This document shows, one piece after another, positions 42,897-54,269 of a stretch of DNA of 55,810 nucleotides (positions are counted from its first letter, which is position 1; each line of letters opens with the position of its first letter). The DNA comes from JAEUIZ01 sp046155605 (GTDB lineage Bacteria > Planctomycetota > Phycisphaerae > Phycisphaerales > UBA1924): NCBI GenBank assembly GCA_046155605.1, contig JBJXFQ010000102.1, positions 1 to 55,810 on the forward strand, given 5' to 3'. Made by a program: the position numbers and the translations under genes. A model generated the notes under the pieces. That model did not search any database. It was not told the origin of the DNA and worked only from the letters and a program-made list of their open reading frames with translations.

Positions 42897-43931
42897 ATGC
42901 CCCCGACCGTTGATCGCACGCGCCTTGCAGACCCTCGGACGATGTCGTTCGGCGCGCACCTCGAGGAACTTCGCCGGCGTCTCATCTACGCGCTCCTGAG
43001 CATCCTCCCGATCTTCCTCGTCACGATCGTCTTCGGCGACGATCTGCTGCGATTCCTGATCCACCCCGCGCAGGCCCAACTCCGCGCGGCCGGGCTGCCG
43101 TCCAGTTTTCAGGCCACCGGCCCGCTCGAAACCCTGGGCGCGTGGCTGAAGGTCTCGGCGGTGCTCACGATCGCCGCGGGCGTGCCCGCGATCCTGCTCC
43201 AACTCTGGCTGTTTGTCGCGCCGGGGCTTTATCCGCATGAGCAACGATTCGGGCGGATGCTCGCGCCGATGAGCCTGGTGCTCTCGGCGGTTGGTCTGGT
43301 CTTCCTCTATACGGTGATGCTGCCGGCGATGCTGGCGTTCCTGATTCAGTTTGGCGCGGCGCTGGGACACCCGGACCCGGGCAAGGCCGAGTTACCACCC
43401 GGGCTCGTGTTGCCGACGGTGCCGGTGCTCAGCGGCGATCCACCAAGCCCGCCGCCGGGCTCGATGTGGTTCAACAGCGTGTTGCAGGAGTTACGCATCG
43501 CGGTGCCGGACATGGGCGGGCATCGGGGCGGCGTGCGCGGCGTGCCGATGACAACCAGTTCGGCGATCGCTCAGCAATACCGCGTGAGCGAGTATGTCAA
43601 CCTGGTGTTCACGATGGCGTTGGCGTTTGCCGTGGGCTTCCAGACGCCAGTGGTCATGCTGCTGCTGGGCTGGACGGGGATCGTCAACAAGTCGTTCCTC
43701 GCATCCCGTCGGCGGTACGCGGCACTGATCTGCGTCGTCGTCGCCGCGGTGCTGACGCCGAGCCCCGATCCTTTCTCGATGATGCTGCTGGCGGTGCCGC
43801 TGTATGGGCTTTTTGAACTGGGGCTGGTGCTGATGAAGTTCTTGCCGGCGGGGCGAGTGGCTGCGGGTCTTAGCGGGCGGGGGTCTGGCGCTGATGGTCC
43901 GCGCGAAGGTCCGGACGCGGGCGAGGACTGA
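42897..43931 (+). CDS. tatC: Sec-independent protein translocase TatC
   Basis: Core membrane receptor of the twin-arginine export pathway. 344 residues. The family N-terminus MSFGAHLEELRRRLIYALLS, with the conserved Glu-Leu-Arg-Arg-Arg, is at residues 16-35; further helices include LQLWLFVAPGLYPHEQR and AVGFQTPVVMLLLGWTGIV. It is longer than the usual roughly 250 because of an extended loop (about 155-230, GHPDPGKAELPPGLVLP and a Gly-rich part) before the later helices, plus a Gly-rich C-terminus. The stop overlaps the tadA start (TGATG). Confidence 0.93.
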   Translation: MPPTVDRTRLADPRTMSFGAHLEELRRRLIYALLSILPIFLVTIVFGDDLLRFLIHPAQAQLRAAGLPSSFQATGPLETLGAWLKVSAVLTIAAGVPAILLQLWLFVAPGLYPHEQRFGRMLAPMSLVLSAVGLVFLYTVMLPAMLAFLIQFGAALGHPDPGKAELPPGLVLPTVPVLSGDPPSPPPGSMWFNSVLQELRIAVPDMGGHRGGVRGVPMTTSSAIAQQYRVSEYVNLVFTMALAFAVGFQTPVVMLLLGWTGIVNKSFLASRRRYAALICVVVAAVLTPSPDPFSMMLLAVPLYGLFELGLVLMKFLPAGRVAAGLSGRGSGADGPREGPDAGED

Positions 43932-44500
43932 TGGGACTTCTCGCGCGAGTTCGTGAGTGGTTGGCCGGCGAGCCTGTGGGGCGCGAGGCGAGCGCGGAAC
44001 CGGCCTGCGAAGCGGCGGGCTCGGCAGCGGGCCGGGGCGCAACCCCGACCGACGAAGCGATGATGGTCCTGGCGCTTGATCTGGCGCGTCAGGCCGCGGC
44101 GGTGGGTGAGGTGCCCGTGGGCGCGGTGGTCTACGAAACGGCCAAAGGCCGAGTCATCGGACAGGGACACAACCGCCGTGAGATCGACCGCGACCCCGCG
44201 GCACACGCGGAACTGCTGGCGATCCGCGCGGCGAGCGCGGCGCGCGGCGATTGGCGCCTCGCCGATTGCACGCTGGTCGTGACGCTCGAGCCGTGTCCGA
44301 TGTGCGCAGGGCTGATCGTCAATGCGCGGGTCGGACGACTGGTCTTTGGGGCGAGCGATCCAAAGGCCGGCGCGACCGGAACGCTGATGCGGCTGACGGA
44401 AGACGCACGGCTCAATCATCGGGTCGTGCCGATCGGCGGGGTAATGGCGGAGGAGTCTGCCGCGGAGTTGCGCGCGTTTTTCAAGAGGCTGCGCGGATAG
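43931..44500 (+). CDS. tadA: tRNA-specific adenosine-34 deaminase TadA
   Basis: Deaminates A34 to inosine in tRNA-Arg(ACG). 189 residues with the zinc deaminase site HAELLAIR (His92, catalytic Glu94) and PCPMCAGLI (Cys122, Cys125). A non-conserved N-terminal extension of about 40 residues (Ala/Glu/Gly-rich) precedes the domain; an internal ATG at residue 44 could give the usual length. Start overlaps the tatC stop by one base, so the two are coupled. Confidence 0.93.
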   Translation: MGLLARVREWLAGEPVGREASAEPACEAAGSAAGRGATPTDEAMMVLALDLARQAAAVGEVPVGAVVYETAKGRVIGQGHNRREIDRDPAAHAELLAIRAASAARGDWRLADCTLVVTLEPCPMCAGLIVNARVGRLVFGASDPKAGATGTLMRLTEDARLNHRVVPIGGVMAEESAAELRAFFKRLRG

Positions 44501-44535
44501 CGGAGCGAGACACGATCTGCGAGGCGAGACGATTT

Positions 44536-44566
44536 GAAAAACAACAAAGCCCCTCGTCGGGGCCTT
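44536..44566 (-). terminator. rho-independent terminator of the PEP-CTERM gene
   Basis: Stem gcccc/ggggc (44549-44553, 44559-44563) with loop tcgtc, followed on the minus strand by tttgttgttttt. It lies about 35-60 bases after the stop of the minus-strand gene ending at 44598. It may also stop tadA transcription weakly. Confidence 0.7.
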
Positions 44567-44597
44567 GTCAGCGTGGTCCAGACTTTCGATTCCTGAT

Positions 44598-45263
44598 TCA
44601 GCGGCGACGGCGGCGAGCCGCACCGGCCGCGAGGCCGAGGAGGGCGAGGCCCGCTGGAGCGGGGACGACGCCGCCCGAGACCTGCGTACTCACTCCGGAG
44701 AAGGTCGAGGTGAAGAAGTTGCCGGGGGAGCCGATGTAGAGTTGAACGATCGCACCCGTGTACGGCGGGGGATTCGGGAGGAAACTGAGGGGGAAGGCAC
44801 CGCCGGAGGGGCCGTTGAAGAGCCCGTCGAGCGGGCCGTTATCGTTGAGGTTGACGTTGCTCAGGAGGCCGTTGAAGAAGACAGCGGGGCCGTTGGCGAT
44901 GAACTGGCCGTTGACGGCACCGGTGATGGTGTCGCCGTCGGCGTCGGTGATGGTGATAAAGCCAGCACCGTTTGCGGTCGTGCCGAGGATGCCGGAGACC
45001 GTGAGCGTGACATTGACGAGGCCGTTGGCGAACCCAGGGTCATAGAGCGCGGTACCCGAGCCGGGGTTCTGAAGGCGGGTCACGTCGCCCGTGCTCTGAA
45101 GCACGCCGGCGTTGACGCCATCGGCCGTAAACCGCATCAAGCCCTGGTCATAGGCACCATTGAGTTCGGTGAAGCCGAAACTGAAGATGGATTGCTGCGC
45201 AGCCGCGCCCGAGGCAGCCACCGCAACTCCGACAACGCTTGTCAACACAAAGGACTTGCGCAT
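44598..45263 (-). CDS. PEP-CTERM-like sorting-domain protein
   Basis: 221 residues. Signal peptide (VLTSVVGVAVAASGAAAQ), a Gly/Asn/Thr-rich beta-type body with VNVTLTVSGILGTTANGAG and ITITDADGDTI, and a C-terminal sorting signal: VPAPAGLALLGLAAGAARRR with terminal arginines. The PAP variant of the PEP motif, the hydrophobic helix and the basic end fit exosortase processing. No exosortase is in the window. Isolated gene with its own promoter and terminator. Confidence 0.88.
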   Translation of the reverse strand: MRKSFVLTSVVGVAVAASGAAAQQSIFSFGFTELNGAYDQGLMRFTADGVNAGVLQSTGDVTRLQNPGSGTALYDPGFANGLVNVTLTVSGILGTTANGAGFITITDADGDTITGAVNGQFIANGPAVFFNGLLSNVNLNDNGPLDGLFNGPSGGAFPLSFLPNPPPYTGAIVQLYIGSPGNFFTSTFSGVSTQVSGGVVPAPAGLALLGLAAGAARRRRR

Positions 45264-45332
45264 GTGCTCTACTCCTCGCCACGACCTGAGTACGGCGACG
45301 GATCGCCGTGTCTAGGACTTCTCTCAGAACAC

Positions 45333-45360
45333 AGGATACCGGGCTCAGGCTGGAACGCAA
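45333..45360 (-). promoter_or_regulatory. candidate sigma-70-type promoter for PEP-CTERM gene
   Basis: On the minus strand ttgcgt (-35, 45360-45355) and tatcct (-10, 45338-45333) are 16 bases apart, about 70 bases upstream of the ATG at 45263. An A/T-rich stretch lies upstream of the -35. Confidence 0.4.
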
Positions 45361-45574
45361 GGGCTGTTTTCGGAAAAGCAAGAAAAAACTCAAAAAAAAC
45401 TGCGACCGTGCTTCAATGGCGGAAGATCCGGCAGAATTGTGCGATATTGGGGTGTCATAATCGGTTTTTGAACGGTATAGCGAAAGAGGCACGGTGGTCC
45501 TTTGCAGAGTCTGGCCGACGCAATCGATGGTGGAGGCGATTGATCGCGACAGTGAGGACGCCGTCGGCACGCGC

Positions 45575-45612
45575 AAAAAAAGCCCCGGACGGTGGTGGGG
45601 TCCGTCCGGGGC
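45575..45612 (-). terminator. rho-independent terminator of nrdJ
   Basis: Stem gccccggacgg (45582-45592) and ccgtccggggc (45602-45612), a perfect 11-bp pair, with seven T on the minus strand (45581-45575). About 85 bases after the nrdJ stop. Confidence 0.85.
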
Positions 45613-45696
45613 GAGGAGGTGCAGAGCCGCTTTCGCGGAGGCCCGGGGGGAGGCAATGGGCGACTCCGCACGGCCCTGCATTGGTGGGACCGAGGA

Positions 45697-49281
<3,585 letters not shown>

Positions 49282-49353
49282 GATGGTACCCAGCAGAAAG
49301 CTGCATCTTGATCTAATAACCAACACGCTCCGTTACGAACACCGCCGACAAAC

Positions 49354-49866
49354 TTACAATACTGCCGCCAGCCCAGAGGCAACGCCTCCAAGCACCGCCA
49401 CTACTGCGGGGTGTTCAAGCAACGCCTTGATCTTCGATTTGGCTTCCTTCTTGGAAGATTCCGATTCCGCGCTGCGATCCAAAAGCTGAATCAACTGACC
49501 AAGGCCTTCTTGCACACTCATGACGTTGCCATTGCCGATTTGGACATTAGAATTAGAAATGACAACTGGAGAATGGTTCTTGCTAGGCCAAGCCGGCACC
49601 CCAGCACTATTAGTCTTTTCAAGATCAAGCACCCAATTGTCGGGGATGCCGCTGATTCCGGTCTGAAACGCGGCCTCAACTATGCGATATCTCTCGGTTC
49701 TTCCGCCTGGAATATCCCTCTCGATTACATCACCTTCCGAAAAGCTCGCGTTTTCATCCATAACATAAACTTTTCTGCCTTGCACAGAGGCTCGAAAGGG
49801 GCCACGGCTTTGGCCGTCGGTATCGACCACGCGTACTCGATCTTTCATCATACTTTGAAATGACAT
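49354..49866 (-). CDS. hypothetical protein with VQIG motif, coupled to dcd
   Basis: 170 residues, family not recognised. The N-terminal half (VRVVDTDGQSRGPFRASVQG, GDVIERDIPGGRTERYRIVE) looks like a small beta barrel. Then come SNSNVQIGNGNVMSVQEGL, with a VQIG core resembling RHIM/amyloid signalling motifs, a short helix (LGQLIQLLDRSAES), and a hydrophobic Gly/Ala/Val C-terminus (VVAVLGGVASGLAAVL). Its DNA is AT-richer than its neighbours, suggesting transfer. The ATG overlaps the dcd stop (TGATG). Function unknown. Confidence 0.75.
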   Translation of the reverse strand: MSFQSMMKDRVRVVDTDGQSRGPFRASVQGRKVYVMDENASFSEGDVIERDIPGGRTERYRIVEAAFQTGISGIPDNWVLDLEKTNSAGVPAWPSKNHSPVVISNSNVQIGNGNVMSVQEGLGQLIQLLDRSAESESSKKEAKSKIKALLEHPAVVAVLGGVASGLAAVL

Positions 49867-50438
49867 CAATCCACCTTTGGCAGCGTCAGCCCGCCCTGGT
49901 CCTGGTACTTCCCCGCTTTGTCCGCGTAACTCTTCTCGCACACCTTGTCCGCCTTCAGGAAGATCAGTTGCGCGATGCCCTCGTTCGCATACACCCGCGC
50001 CGGTAGCGGCGTCGTGTTGCTGATTTCCAGCGTCACCTTGCCGCGCCATTCCGGCTCCAGCGGCGTCACGTTCACGATCAGCCCGCAGCGGGCATACGTG
50101 CTCTTGCCGACACAGATCGCCAGCACGTCGCGCGGAATCTCGACCGTCTCAACGGTCTCGCAGAGCGCGAAACTGTTGGGCGGAATCACGACGTGGTCGA
50201 CGCCCAACTTCGCCGTATCGACCTCGACCATCAGGTCGTCGGTGAAGTGCTTGGGATCGACGACGGCGATGCCGCCCGACCGCGGCGTGGGGGTGAAAAT
50301 CTTGAACCGCGTGCCGACGCGGATGTCGTAGCCGTAACTGGAGACGCCGAAACTGATCCGTCCCGGGCGCTTGATGTTTTCCTCAAACGGCCGGATCGTG
50401 ATCCGCTCGCGAATCTGGCTGTCGCACAAGATCGCCAT
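49866..50438 (-). CDS. dcd: dCTP deaminase
   Basis: Deaminates dCTP to dUTP (or to dUMP in bifunctional forms) for dTTP synthesis. 190 residues of normal length: MAILCDSQIRERI, ISFGVSSYGYDIRVG, PNSFALCETVETVEIPRDV, VGKSTYARCGLIVNVTPLEP (catalytic Glu), EGIAQLIFLKAD. The ATG at 50438 matches the family N-terminus; a longer reading from 50543 does not. Near nrdJ, so the two nucleotide genes lie together on the same strand, separated by the VQIG gene. Confidence 0.94.
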   Translation of the reverse strand: MAILCDSQIRERITIRPFEENIKRPGRISFGVSSYGYDIRVGTRFKIFTPTPRSGGIAVVDPKHFTDDLMVEVDTAKLGVDHVVIPPNSFALCETVETVEIPRDVLAICVGKSTYARCGLIVNVTPLEPEWRGKVTLEISNTTPLPARVYANEGIAQLIFLKADKVCEKSYADKAGKYQDQGGLTLPKVD

Positions 50439-50972
50439 CCCTGCCCATGCCTCCTCGAACTCGTGTCCCCAACTCGTCGCTGCCCGCATACCGAACAATA
50501 TCCTGTCAAATCGATATGCGACCAGCGGCCATTCGGCTTTCAACGCTCAACAAATCCCATGATGCGGCCGGTTCAATCCACCAACCAGACCCACTTTCGC
50601 CCATCGGCGAGATGCACAGCATACCACTACTAATCGTGGATGCAACCCCCCTTGCGCCCAAAATAAGGGGTACAGGTTGTGAAAAACCTGTCGCTTGACC
50701 GCAAGGCTTTGGAAATTGGCCGGTTAGGATCACGCAAATTCATCTTTCGCGCGCGAATCTGGGGTATCTGCTATGCACCAACATGTCGGATTTGGTGGAA
50801 AACTCCAGACACCGAGCAAGCCCTGAATGCGTAAGGATATGGTGCGGCAGGGCAATGCCGGCCCGCGCGAGCCACTATCCTGCGCTCCCCACGAGTCGGA
50901 CGACCTTTCACCAGTTCTTCATGTTTGCTCGACTTGCCACCCGACTTCGCCCTGACCACCACCGAGGATTCC
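50439..50972. other. 534-bp divergent intergenic region
   Basis: Lies between dcd (minus) and the FlgI-like gene (plus). AT-richer than average. It contains a palindrome at 50672-50691 and a ttgacc at about 50695, but I could not pair it with a well-spaced -10. No supported gene. Confidence 0.5.
50672..50691. promoter_or_regulatory. palindromic site, possible operator
   Basis: Inverted repeat acaggtt/aacctgt (50672-50678, 50685-50691) with six bases between, a few bases before ttgacc. Spacing and AT-rich setting suit a dimeric regulator. No regulator is assigned. Confidence 0.35.
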
Positions 50973-52943
50973 ATGCACACGACCCGAAGATTGGCGCGGT
51001 TCTTCACCTTGGCGGCTCTGAGCGTGCTCTCGGCGTGCGCCGGCCCGCCGCCGCAGGCCAAGAAGGCACCGCCGGTCGTCCGCGATGTGCCCGATCTCTT
51101 GCGAGGAACGGTGGCGGCCGAGGGCTCGCTGAGCCGCGCTCAACCGATCATCGTCTCGGGCTACGGGCTGGTGGTGGGGCTGAACGGGACGGGCGGGGGC
51201 GACCTGCCGGAACGGATTTCGATGACGATGGAGCGGGAACTGGGCCTGCGCCAGGTGAGCAAGAACAACGATCTGCTGGCGGGAACGCCGCTCGAAGGCC
51301 TCTCGCCGCGCGAGGTGCTGCGGTCGCCGTATGTCGCGGTGGTGATGGTCTATGGGCTGGTGGCACCCGGCGCGCCCGAGGGCACGTCGTTCGATATCTA
51401 CGTCAGCGCCGTCAACCGCACGCCTGAACTCTCGCTTGAAGGCGGGAAACTCTGGACCACCGACCTGCAGGTCGGCCCGCCGACGGCCTTTGGCGGGGAG
51501 CGGACGAAGAAACTCGCCGTCGCGGTCGGGCCGATCTTTGTCAATCCGTTTGTCGCGGGCGGAGTGGTGACACGGCACGAGGGCCGAGTGCTCGGCGGCG
51601 GACGCGTGACGAGCCCGCTGCCTCTGGAACTGATCCTCGACAACGAGTCCCACAGCCGATCGACATCGGTGACGCGGGCGATCAACGCGCGATTCTCGGG
51701 CAAGCCGGGATCGGAGCCGACGGCCCGGGGCCGCAGCGGGCGGATTATCGAGATCACGGTGCCGCCCGAGTACCGCGACTCGGCGTCGGAGTTCCTGAAC
51801 CTCATCACGCATGTGCAGATCGACAGTTCGTCGCCGGAGGAGTATGCACGGCGATACATCCGCGGAATGAAGGAGCAGCCGTTCCTTGCCGACGACCTGG
51901 GATGGTGCCTGCAGGCGCTCCCTCGTCGCGCGGCGGTGCCGTTTCTTCGAGAGGTCTACGACTCGCCGGATCAATATGTGCAGATGGCGGCACTGCGGGC
52001 GGGCGCGGGGCTGAACGATCCGCTCGCGGCACCGCACCTGAAGCGGCTGGCGGCGAGCGGGCCGCCCGGAATCCGCGCGAACGCCATCACGCTGATGGGG
52101 CGCCTGGCCGCCGGCCCGACGATCGATCCGGCCCTCCGCGAGCAACTTGAGGCGTCGGAACTGACCGTGCGAGTGGCGGCATATGAGGCGCTGGCCGATC
52201 GTGCCGAGCGGATCGCCGCGCGTCGATGGCTCGAGCAACAGGAGCGCCTGCCCGCCGCGGTGCGCGTGAGCAACCCCGAAGCGGTGGTGAGCCGTCGCCC
52301 TGACCTCATGCTCTCGGGCGAGACGCCGCAGGGCGTTCGGCGTCGGATCATCGACGGCAAGTTCATCCTCGACGAGGTCGCGGGCGGGGAGCCGCTGATC
52401 TATGTCACGCAGCAGGGCCGTCCGCGCATCGTGCTGTTTGGCGGCGGCCTGTCGCTCGCCCGTCCGCTGACGTTCTCAGCCTGGGAGAACCGCCTGATGG
52501 TCGTCGCGGACTCGGCGTCCGATCAACCCCGCATCATGTATCGCCACGCGACGCGAGTGGACGACGATGGCGAGCGCATCCCCGGTCCGATGGTCACGGG
52601 CAGGAGCGAGCCCGACGTGGCATCGCTGATCGGCTTTCTCGCGCAGACCCCCACGCCCGATGATCCGCGCCCCGGGCTGGGCATGACCTATTCCGAGTTG
52701 GTCGGCGCGCTGCATGTGCTGCAGCAGGCCGGCGCGATCAAGGCAGCGTTCGCAATCGAGGAGGACGTGCTCCGCGCGCGCCTGCTGGCGGCGACGCAGG
52801 ACTCGATGGCTGATGAGCGCCCCGAAACCACGGGCCAGGCACCGACGAGGATCCAGGTTTTCGACCCGGTTGAAGATGCGCCACCCAAGCCGACGGAACC
52901 GGTGCCGATGGTGGTCCCGCTGCCGCAGCCGCCGAAGAAGTAG
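50973..52943 (+). CDS. FlgI-like (flagellar P-ring domain) lipoprotein with HEAT-like repeats
   Basis: 656 residues. Lipoprotein signal (AALSVLSACAG). The N-terminal domain resembles FlgI: VSGYGLVVGLNGTGGGDLPE, RSPYVAVVMVYGLVAPGAPEG, GTSFDIYVSAVNRT and EITVPPEYRDSASEFLN. A helical repeat region (about 310-420; VPFLREVYDSPDQYVQMAAL, LKRLAASGPPGIRANAITLM) and a C-terminal domain of unknown type follow. Real FlgI is about 370 residues, has no lipobox and lies in flg operons; none are here. It may be a non-flagellar ring or envelope protein. The stop is 8 bases before the Fur-family gene. Confidence 0.85.
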   Translation: MHTTRRLARFFTLAALSVLSACAGPPPQAKKAPPVVRDVPDLLRGTVAAEGSLSRAQPIIVSGYGLVVGLNGTGGGDLPERISMTMERELGLRQVSKNNDLLAGTPLEGLSPREVLRSPYVAVVMVYGLVAPGAPEGTSFDIYVSAVNRTPELSLEGGKLWTTDLQVGPPTAFGGERTKKLAVAVGPIFVNPFVAGGVVTRHEGRVLGGGRVTSPLPLELILDNESHSRSTSVTRAINARFSGKPGSEPTARGRSGRIIEITVPPEYRDSASEFLNLITHVQIDSSSPEEYARRYIRGMKEQPFLADDLGWCLQALPRRAAVPFLREVYDSPDQYVQMAALRAGAGLNDPLAAPHLKRLAASGPPGIRANAITLMGRLAAGPTIDPALREQLEASELTVRVAAYEALADRAERIAARRWLEQQERLPAAVRVSNPEAVVSRRPDLMLSGETPQGVRRRIIDGKFILDEVAGGEPLIYVTQQGRPRIVLFGGGLSLARPLTFSAWENRLMVVADSASDQPRIMYRHATRVDDDGERIPGPMVTGRSEPDVASLIGFLAQTPTPDDPRPGLGMTYSELVGALHVLQQAGAIKAAFAIEEDVLRARLLAATQDSMADERPETTGQAPTRIQVFDPVEDAPPKPTEPVPMVVPLPQPPKK

Positions 52944-52951
52944 GATTGCCG

Positions 52952-53419
52952 ATGACGCGAGCGACCGAGGAATGGCGGATCGTCGAGCCGCTGTGCGCGG
53001 TCTTTCGTCGGCGATTGCGCGAAGAGGGGCTGAAATACACGCCGGAACGGGCGCGGATTCTCGACGCCATCGCCGGGATGAACGGGCTTTTCGAGGCCGA
53101 GCGAGTGCTCGAAAGGCTCAGCAGCGGCGGGCACCGCGTCTCGAAAGCGACGATCTATCGCACGATGCGACTCTTGCAGGACGCGGGGATCATCCAGCGC
53201 GTGCCGCTCGACCAGGACCAGGCGGTCTACCAGCTCGTGTACGGCGGAGAGGCGTCGGATTACCTGATCCGGCTCGACACGCGCGAGGTGGTGCCGATCG
53301 AGGTGCCGGAGCTTGAGGCGCTGCGCGAGCGGATTTGCCGGGAGCGGGGACTCGAGGCGCGGGGACACCGGTTTCAGGTGTATGCGGAGGGAAGGGATAC
53401 GATCCTGCCCCATGGGTGA
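52952..53419 (+). CDS. Fur-family transcriptional regulator
   Basis: 155 residues. Winged helix LKYTPERARILDAIAGMNGL, RVSKATIYRTMRLLQDAGI and a dimerisation part with VYQLVYGGEASDYLIRLDT. The usual Fur metal ligands (HHDH stretch, CxxC) are absent: where HHHxxC is expected it reads GGEASDYLI, so metal sensing is doubtful. The ATG at 52952 is chosen; a TTG lies 6 bases earlier. Overlaps the next gene by 8 bases. Confidence 0.85.
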   Translation: MTRATEEWRIVEPLCAVFRRRLREEGLKYTPERARILDAIAGMNGLFEAERVLERLSSGGHRVSKATIYRTMRLLQDAGIIQRVPLDQDQAVYQLVYGGEASDYLIRLDTREVVPIEVPELEALRERICRERGLEARGHRFQVYAEGRDTILPHG

Positions 53420-54269
53420 CGACCAGATCCGAGACCCTGATGATCTCCTGGGAGAAGCGCTACGCCGGATGAACGAGCGACAGCAGGAATCGATCGTCTC
53501 AAAGGCCGCAGACGAAGCGCTTAGGCTTAGCGTGAAACGAAGCGAAGGTGCGCTTGATCAGGACATGGGAGCCTCAAAAATTGAAGCCACTTCGGAGGCT
53601 GCACGGCGACTGGCAGGGACCGGCACCGACTTCGAGGTCCGGACCGAACATCGTTCGCAACACGGTTCTGTTTATGTGACAGTTCGGAATGCACCACCGC
53701 CCTTCATCGCCCGCATCACACCGCGATTGAATCCCATCCCGCGACGGGTTGCAGTCGCGGTGATCGCTTTCGCCTCCTTGACGGGTTTGATCGCAGTTGC
53801 TGTGTGGACGTCGGACGGACGAAACACCGGCCAGGCGTCACCAGTAACACATCCATCTCTTGCAGTGAGCAACAGCGGAATTTCGGCGATCAAGTTTATT
53901 GACGGTGACACGCTCGTAGTTTCAGGTGTGGGTGGAGCAGGCACTGAGGAAAAGATTCGATTGCTGGCGATCGACACTCCCGAACGCGGACAACGCTGGT
54001 ACGCGGAAGCTGGCACGGCGCTCAGCGAACTTGTGGCAAAGCGGTCCATTGCTCTGGAATACGAGACGCCAGGGAAGTTGGAACGCGACAAGTACGGGCG
54101 CGTGCTGGCATATTTGATCGTGGACGGTCAGAATGTGAACGTCGAGATGGTCCGACGAGGATGGACCGCTTACGTGACGAAGTACGACGATGATCGTTTT
54201 GCCAAGGACTTTGTCACGGCTGAGGAAGAAGCTCGCGCCGCTCACCGTGGAATTTGGTCGTCACGTTGA
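53412..54269 (+). CDS. SNase-like (thermonuclease) membrane protein
   Basis: 285 residues. The N-terminal module (about 8-95: DLLGEALRRMNERQQESIVS to HRSQHGSVYVTVR) is shared with the gene at 54242. A transmembrane helix (about 118-140, VAVIAFASLTGLIAVAVW) follows, then an SNase domain: IKFIDGDTLVV, IRLLAIDTPERG (Asp and Arg of the active site), LVAKRSIALEYE, DKYGRVLAYLIVDGQNVN and ARAAHRGIW. Probably an extracytoplasmic Ca-dependent nuclease. The DNA is AT-richer than its neighbours. Its last 28 bases overlap the convergent gene. Confidence 0.88.
   Translation: MGDDQIRDPDDLLGEALRRMNERQQESIVSKAADEALRLSVKRSEGALDQDMGASKIEATSEAARRLAGTGTDFEVRTEHRSQHGSVYVTVRNAPPPFIARITPRLNPIPRRVAVAVIAFASLTGLIAVAVWTSDGRNTGQASPVTHPSLAVSNSGISAIKFIDGDTLVVSGVGGAGTEEKIRLLAIDTPERGQRWYAEAGTALSELVAKRSIALEYETPGKLERDKYGRVLAYLIVDGQNVNVEMVRRGWTAYVTKYDDDRFAKDFVTAEEEARAAHRGIWSSR

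Larger units (their letters stand above)
45264..45696. other. 433-bp intergenic region before the PEP-CTERM gene
   Basis: AT-richer than its surroundings (gcaagaaaaaactcaaaaaaaactgcg). It contains the PEP-CTERM promoter and the nrdJ terminator. Frames crossing it have poor codon use and I support no gene here. Confidence 0.6.

Noticed and set aside
49282..49353. Cobalamin riboswitch before nrdJ
   Set aside because: The gap is only 72 bases and lacks a recognisable B12 box.
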